From assembly GCA_009176605.1 (NCBI GenBank), contig SEYY01000151.1, forward strand, positions 20,001 to 84,000: DNA of 64,000 nucleotides, written 5' to 3'. A model generated the notes under the pieces. The model saw nothing but the letters and a program-made list of their open reading frames with translations. It was not told where the DNA came from and ran no database searches. The first letter of the stretch is position 1; the number at the start of each line of letters is the position of its first letter. A program made the translations under genes and the position numbers. Shown here piece after piece: positions 56,586 to 64,000 of this stretch. This DNA is from Armadillidium nasatum (Eukaryota > Arthropoda > Malacostraca > Isopoda > Armadillidiidae).

Positions 56586-57283
56586 TTTCTTGTTTTTTCA
56601 ATATTTTCTTTTTCTTTTCTGTTTCTTTTGACCGCTTCTTTTCTGCTAGTGAATGTTCTTCTTTGTGTTTTGATTTTAGATACCCCAATAAAGATTTGGT
56701 TGAAAACTTTTTACTTGTGGCACCCAGAGATCCCCTTCTAATTTCCTGACTGCTGATGTTATATTTAGCTACTTCAAACCTACCCTGAAACATTGTGAAG
56801 TACTCCTATACTGCTGAAGCTGATCTTTAGCCATAGTGACTGAAAGTATAAACAAAATAATAATTTTGAAATAATGTAGCTAAATGATACAAGTTTGATA
56901 CATAGCAATAAAATAACAATGATATGTATAAATACTGGTTATATTGATAATTTTATATCTTACATTTTTCAAACTTTACCTTAGGATCTTACCTAAGTAA
57001 ACCTAAAAAATCAAAAAAAAAAAAAAAAAAAAAAAAAATCAAAAATTTTTGTATTTTTTTAAAACTTTTATTATACAAAATCTGTAATTTTCTGAGATTT
57101 TTATCAGAGAAAATGCATATAATCATTAATTTAAGTGAAAGTTGGCTATTCTGCTCTTTCCTTATGATTAAATAAACCTCAATTAAATTTATATCCAATT
57201 TTCTTAAACCTAAAATTTCACTGCTTATGACCTCTTTACAAATTTTAGGCAACCCTGGCCAAATTCCAGCCCCAGTCCCAGTT
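55478..57283 (-). mobile_element. hAT-type element, copy d (older)
   Basis: About 1.8 kb, reverse orientation. Left end TATGGACCGACTGGG, right end decayed (CAGCCCCAGTCCCAGTT). BED-like fragment on the minus strand about 56640-56830 (contains ATSKKFSTKSLLGYLKSKHK; one zinc Cys is Tyr). Fold-back interior retained, centre near 56075. A 60-base A-run at 56520-56580 lies in the left arm region. Confidence 0.82.
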
Positions 57284-58058
<775 letters not shown>

Positions 58059-58081
58059 ACAGGGGCTTGTATATATTTGGC

Positions 58082-58924
58082 TAGGGACCAACCGGGGCTG
58101 GAATTTTTCCGGTGCCAGTGTCTCATAAATTTGGCCAGGACCATGGCTCTATCTGGGGTCGCTTAAAATTTGTAGAGAGATCAAAAGCATTGAATTTTTG
58201 GTTAAGAAAATTAGATTTAATTATAAGGAAGAATTAGAATAGTCAACATTCACTTAAATTAATGATTATATGCATTTTTTAGAAAATTACAGATTTTGTA
58301 TAATAGTTTGAAAAAAATAAAAAAAATTTTTTTTTTTTTTCTGATTCACAATAGTTATTCAACAGGTTTTCTTAGGTTAGACCTTAAGTTAAAGTTTGAA
58401 AAATGCAAGATATACAATTATCAATATAACCTGTATTTATACCTATCATTGTTATTTTATTGCTGTATATCAAATTTGTATCATTTAGCTACAATATTTC
58501 AAAATTATTTGGTTTATACTTTGTCACTATGGCTAAAAGATAAGCTTCAGCAGTTTGGAAGTACTTTACAATGTTTCAGGATAGGCTCAAAATAACTAAA
58601 TGTAACATCTGCAGCCAGGAAATTAGAAAAGGACATCCTGGTGCCCCAAGTAATAAATTTTCAACCAAGTTTTTATGGGGGGCATCTAAACTTAAAAAAC
58701 AAAGATGAATATTCTACCACCAGAAGAGGAATGGTAAAAAGAAAAAGAAAATATTGAAAAAACAAGAATAAAAATCTTAATTTTCTTATATTTTGTTTGT
58801 TTAATCCACCATTAAAATGTATAATTTGCCATTTTAACCCTCGCAGGTAAACCCTGGTTTTCTCTGATTATTAGACAAGGCCGGGGTTGGCTGGGGCTGG
58901 GGCTAGGACCCTGGTCAGTCCATA
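58082..58924 (+). mobile_element. hAT-type element, copy e, palindrome deleted
   Basis: 843 bp from TAGGGACCAACCGGGG to CTGGTCAGTCCATA. Flanks TATTTGGC (58074-58081) and TATATGGC (58925-58932) match at 7 of 8, an 8-bp target duplication. BED-like sequence (AVWKYFTMFQDRLKITK, CNICSQEIRK, FLWGHL) at about 58529-58720 with a stop after MAKR. The fold-back present in copies a-d is missing; sequence jumps at about 58805 to the right terminal part. Confidence 0.82.
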
Positions 58925-59188
58925 TATATGGCTTAGGTTAAGAAGTTGTCTGACTTTATATACAATATTTTAAAATTTTGATAGTTTTAGTAATAATTTC
59001 CCTTGTATAATGATAGGTTGTACTTTTTCATTTTAAGATGAATTTTAAAGATATAGGTTTAATTTTTTCTACAGATTGGTGTCTTCTTGCATTTTTGCAA
59101 CACTTTAAATTAGTAGCTTCTGAAAAAGAACGATAAGTGAGAAATTTATGGCTTTTCTTGAAGCAACTGCTGAGCATTTCCTGTAACA

Positions 59189-59288
<100 letters not shown>

Positions 59289-59302
59289 ATATACGGGTAT
59301 AT

Positions 59303-61016
<1,714 letters not shown>

Positions 61017-61292
61017 ATACAGTAGTAGGCCTATATCCCATAGCAACATACCATCTGTTAGGCCTATATCACACAGCAATATCAGTCATTCAAGGTTATG
61101 ATAAGTTGAACTAAGCACGATAGAAACCTAAAAATAATAATAATTAGAATAATAACAATAATAGTAAAAATAAAAATATTAATAGGCATAAATAAAATGA
61201 AAGCTAAATAATAATACAAATGTCAAAATATTTGTATTGATATATCAATGTTTTGATATATCGAAAGTCAGACAACTTCTTAACCTTTAACC

Positions 61293-61860
61293 TTGAACGA
61301 TATCGAACACACAGACTGAATGGTAGCCAATATTTGCTTCAAGTATTCCCACATGATGAAACAATTTTGACCATTAAACTCCTTATCCCAGTCAATTTCA
61401 TTTAGCATTGCTCGGAATTTGCTAAAATCTCCGTTTCTGAAATCTAATATCTTTTCCCTATTGACTTGCAATTTGGGCCCAGACCTCATATTCCAATTAA
61501 ATCTAATAATATAATGATCACTAGCTCCTAAAGTCTCCCCAACTTCGATATCATTCACCATATTCTCATCATTTGTTAATATTAAATCTAACAATGCTGC
61601 ATGCCTTGTCGGTTCTTGGACCATCTGACTCAAAAAGTTGTTTAGTAAACAATTTACAAATACTGAACTTCTATTAACTATCCTACTCAAAGTATTCCAC
61701 TCAATGTCTGGAAAATTAAAATCACCCATAATGACTACCCCTTTTACATTATTTTCACATGCTACCTTGATTTCCTTCACCATTTCTTCATCTAATACTT
61801 GACTCTGATCAGGAGCTCTATAAAATGCTCCTATCCTGTATGATTTATTATACATAAGTT
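61293..61860 (-). pseudogene. CR1-like LINE endonuclease fragment
   Basis: Minus strand. YRIGAFYRAPDQSQV, VVIMGDFNFPDIEWNTL, QEPTRHAALLDLILTN and VGETLGASDHYIIRFNW. GDFN, the EPTR..LLDLIL and SDH blocks place it in the endonuclease of CR1/L2-type LINEs. Open across the fragment but truncated at both ends: the RT is missing on the low side, where MITE sequence begins, and the catalytic-Glu part is missing on the other. Confidence 0.8.
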
Positions 61861-61938
61861 AGACTGAGTAGAAAAAAAAATAAAAATTCGGGCCCCCTTC
61901 GCTAAAGTATTCGTTTTGCTTATGAGAGCGAACCTCAC

Positions 61939-62135
61939 CAAAAAGGGTATATGCTGTCCCACCAGGTAGACAAAATAATGTTCTTCAGGCCATCACAAGT
62001 TCTAAACGTGATCGGTGATACTCTCACCTTGGTACATTTTAAAATCGATGACATTCTTTCTGTCATCGTTTCAGTCCACAGATCTTCTTGACAGATGCTC
62101 ACACTCTTAACCAAACTTCTTTTACAGTCCACACC
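61939..62135 (-). CDS. Candidate exon or ORF fragment, function unknown
   Basis: Open minus-strand segment bounded by an acceptor-like CCCGTACAG and a donor-like GGTGAGG. Reads KRSLVKSVSICQEDLWTETM, TERMSSILKCTKVRV and NIILSTWWDSIYPFW. Composition looks protein-like and the borders fit an internal exon, but no family is recognised; it may equally be transposon debris. Confidence 0.25.
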
Positions 62136-62159
62136 CTGTACGGGCAAAATTTCGAAAGT

Positions 62160-63180
62160 TCAGAGAAAACCTTTAAATTTCTTACTGTGTTCAATTTCAT
62201 TTTATTTTTAATTAAAAAGTAAAATGAGATTGAACAACTTTATTATGAACACGTTTAAAGAATGCCTGGGATACTTTTTCCAAGTATTAGTATGGAAATT
62301 TTCTTTATTATTAAACTATTAAAATATTTGACCAATATATAAATGGAAGTGATGAACGAAGTCACGTGATGACGACGTTATGAATGAAGAAAATCCAAGA
62401 TGGATAGTGGTGAAGAATATAAAATAAAATATTTAAGATGTTTGATTGAGAAGAAACACTATTGTAAAAGTTCAATAAAGCCGACAAATTCTGCAAGCAC
62501 AAGCTTGAGTAAAGAAAGAAGGCTTCACGTATTCAAAGAATGATAATTGAATAACCGTGAAGGCTTCTAGCCTTTAAAAAGAAGGTTTTGTGCTTGCAGT
62601 GCCCAGCCATTCAAAATATTGTGGCAGTGGCGGCCACTTCGGTGCCTCCCGGCATGCCAAGGAAGCTCTGCAAGAATTAAAGGATCAGAAGAGTATTGAA
62701 AATCTTATATTGTACTTTCAAAATACACCCTAAATCAAGTTATTATAAAAACTGTTTATATACTTTCACTAATTTATTTAATGTATATACTTTTTATATA
62801 TTTTAATTTCTCCTTGATAGGAATTTATAGAATTGGTTTGCTTTTTGTATCGATGTAGCACATTTTTTCAACTAAAACTCCGGTTAAATAATGATCACTT
62901 TTTATCAAATCATTTTCGAGTCTAGACGTTATTAAAAATGTAAGAGTTTTTGCTTGTTCATTAGAAGTCCTCAGAATTCGAAGGTATAAGGTATGAGTTA
63001 TATATTTTTTCTTTTCAACTCTTTCTTACTATCATATATATTGCCTTCTACTCAAATATATAACTGCGTAACGTTCTTAATTATACTGAATTCGTATATG
63101 AAGGAACTTCTAAGATCATCTATTCTTTAGAAACAGTTCATAGTAAGTCTTCTCTTATTATTTAATTGTAACACTTAATT
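62160..63180. other. Flank, mostly unrecognised
   Basis: An ATG at 62400 in AAGATGG context opens 47 codons (MDSGEEYKIKYLRCL...). At 62590-62690 a frame reads KYCGSGGHFGASRHAKEALQ, faintly like a zinc-finger of hAT-associated proteins. Neither is supported enough to call. Confidence 0.35.
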
Positions 63181-63184
63181 ACGA

Positions 63185-63590
63185 CCCTTCTCTTTCAGGT
63201 CTTTTAATAAAAGCTAAACCCAGAGTTTTAAACTACCTAGTTTTGGATGGCAACATCAAACTTTCGTATTGACCATGATCTATGACCATTGGCACATCGT
63301 GGGCACATTTACTTTCCCGCAAGACTGCGGATGGATTGTGCTCTCTTTACTGTCATACACTTTTTTGAAAATACTTTGTAAAGTTTGTGTACCCTGTCAA
63401 AAGAAGCTTACTATTAAGCACATATTAATGGATTGTCTTAAATTGGATCCTCAAAGAGTGCTTCTGAAGGGCATATGTGATGGACTATCATTATCTTTCA
63501 CTTTAGAAAACCTACTTTCCTGTTTATTTCCGGAATCTTATATTTTTGATTATTTACAAAATATACAACTTTATGAATTCATTTAGAGAA
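63185..63590 (+). mobile_element. LINE C-terminal fragment (LTIKHILMDC type)
   Basis: Open frame with CVPCQKKLTIKHILMDCLKL, then LFPESYIFDYLQNIQLYEFI to a stop. C-x2-C...LTIKHIL-x-C is the C-terminal motif seen after RT/RNase H in many arthropod LINEs. No RT sequence precedes it. Followed by sequence resembling a LINE 3' UTR. Confidence 0.6.
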
Positions 63591-63845
63591 CAATCTAGGT
63601 AAATTTGATTATATAGGTTAATTTTTGTGTGGCACCATTTTAATTTAGGTAGCACATGCCAATGCCCAAGCTGGTGAAGTGCATGTAAAAATTACAAAAG
63701 TACAAAAGTAAGTATTGAATCACCAAAGAGTACTTCTGAAAGGCATATGTGATAGACTTTCATTATCTTTCAATTTGGAGAACGTACTTTCCTGCTCATT
63801 TCCGGAATCTTATATTTTTTATTATTTAAAAAATATACACCTTTA
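63450..63845 (+). repeat. Partial duplication of the LINE C-terminal segment
   Basis: About 115 bp at 63450-63565 (CAAAGAGTGCTTCTGAAGGG... to TATTTACAAAATATAC) recurs at about 63726-63840 with some 15% differences, in the same orientation. Confidence 0.8.
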
Positions 63846-64000
63846 CATTATGAGATGTGTATAATTTTCCTGAGACATTCGTAGACATTCGCAGATATCA
63901 CAAAACTACAATAATTTCTTTCAAGGGGTTCTAGGTAAGAAAATCCCATTAAGAGGACCTTAACCACCAAAACCCTGAAAAAGGAAGCTCCGTCTTCCAA

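Noticed and set aside
62400-62690. 47-codon ATG ORF and a zinc-finger-like frame (GGHFGASRH)
   Set aside because: Too short and too weak; Cys/His spacing of a real finger could not be confirmed.

Overview
This window is eukaryotic nuclear DNA from an arthropod-like invertebrate. It contains spliced coding exons with GT/AG borders, introns up to about 11 kb, very high A+T, non-LTR retrotransposons, hAT and mariner relics, and several kilobases of perfect microsatellite. The mass of long (AT)n tracts together with two jockey/I-type LINE families whose proteins resemble those I know from shrimps and crabs suggests a decapod crustacean. That assignment is inference from family resemblance, not from a search. 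There is a 100-N assembly gap at 48763-48862.

The only host gene I can assemble is on the minus strand: a Sac2/INPP5F-type phosphoinositide 4-phosphatase. Fourteen exons can be joined in frame from the ATG at 55046 down to a donor at position 49, where the gene runs off the left edge. Together they encode about 642 residues: the whole SAC catalytic domain, with its Cys-x5-Arg-Thr loop in exon 10, and the start of the hSac2 homology domain. Exons cluster in pairs separated by short introns (149-645 bp), while five introns (6.8-11.9 kb) have absorbed almost all of the mobile DNA. A duplicated version of exon 13 lies at 11316-11598 inside intron 12, joins exon 12 in frame, and then runs to its own stop codon, predicting a shorter SAC-only isoform.

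Layout by region: 1-431 exons 14 and 13; 432-11709 intron 12 with decayed LINE A and LINE B copies, an inverted tRNA-like SINE pair, and two oppositely oriented hAT elements (5639-7376 and 7826-9567); 11710-14676 exons 12 to 9; 14677-23697 intron 8 with an hAT relic carrying a nested LINE A, then a nearly full-length but broken LINE B; 23698-24123 exons 8 and 7; 24124-34406 intron 6 with the best LINE A copy, a 597-bp (GA)n tract and a dead mariner; 34407-34514 exon 6; 34515-41274 intron 5 with a fossil DDE transposase, the longest LINE B ORF and an 870-bp (CTCA)n array; 41275-42369 exons 5 to 3; 42370-54223 intron 2 with a MITE, nested LINE/hAT insertions, the gap and three further transposon fragments; 54224-55046 exons 2 and 1; 55047-64000 upstream flank with hAT copies, nested MITEs, the longest (AT)n tract and CR1-like and other LINE debris.

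The most notable signals are: splice sites that run directly into microsatellites; (AT)n tracts flanking exons 7-8; the exon-13 duplicate; an hAT-type element (8-bp target duplication seen cleanly at 45917-47680) whose interior is one large, old fold-back; and a set of nested MITEs whose terminal repeats differ between elements but match within each. All mobile-element ORFs seen here carry stops, frameshifts or truncations.
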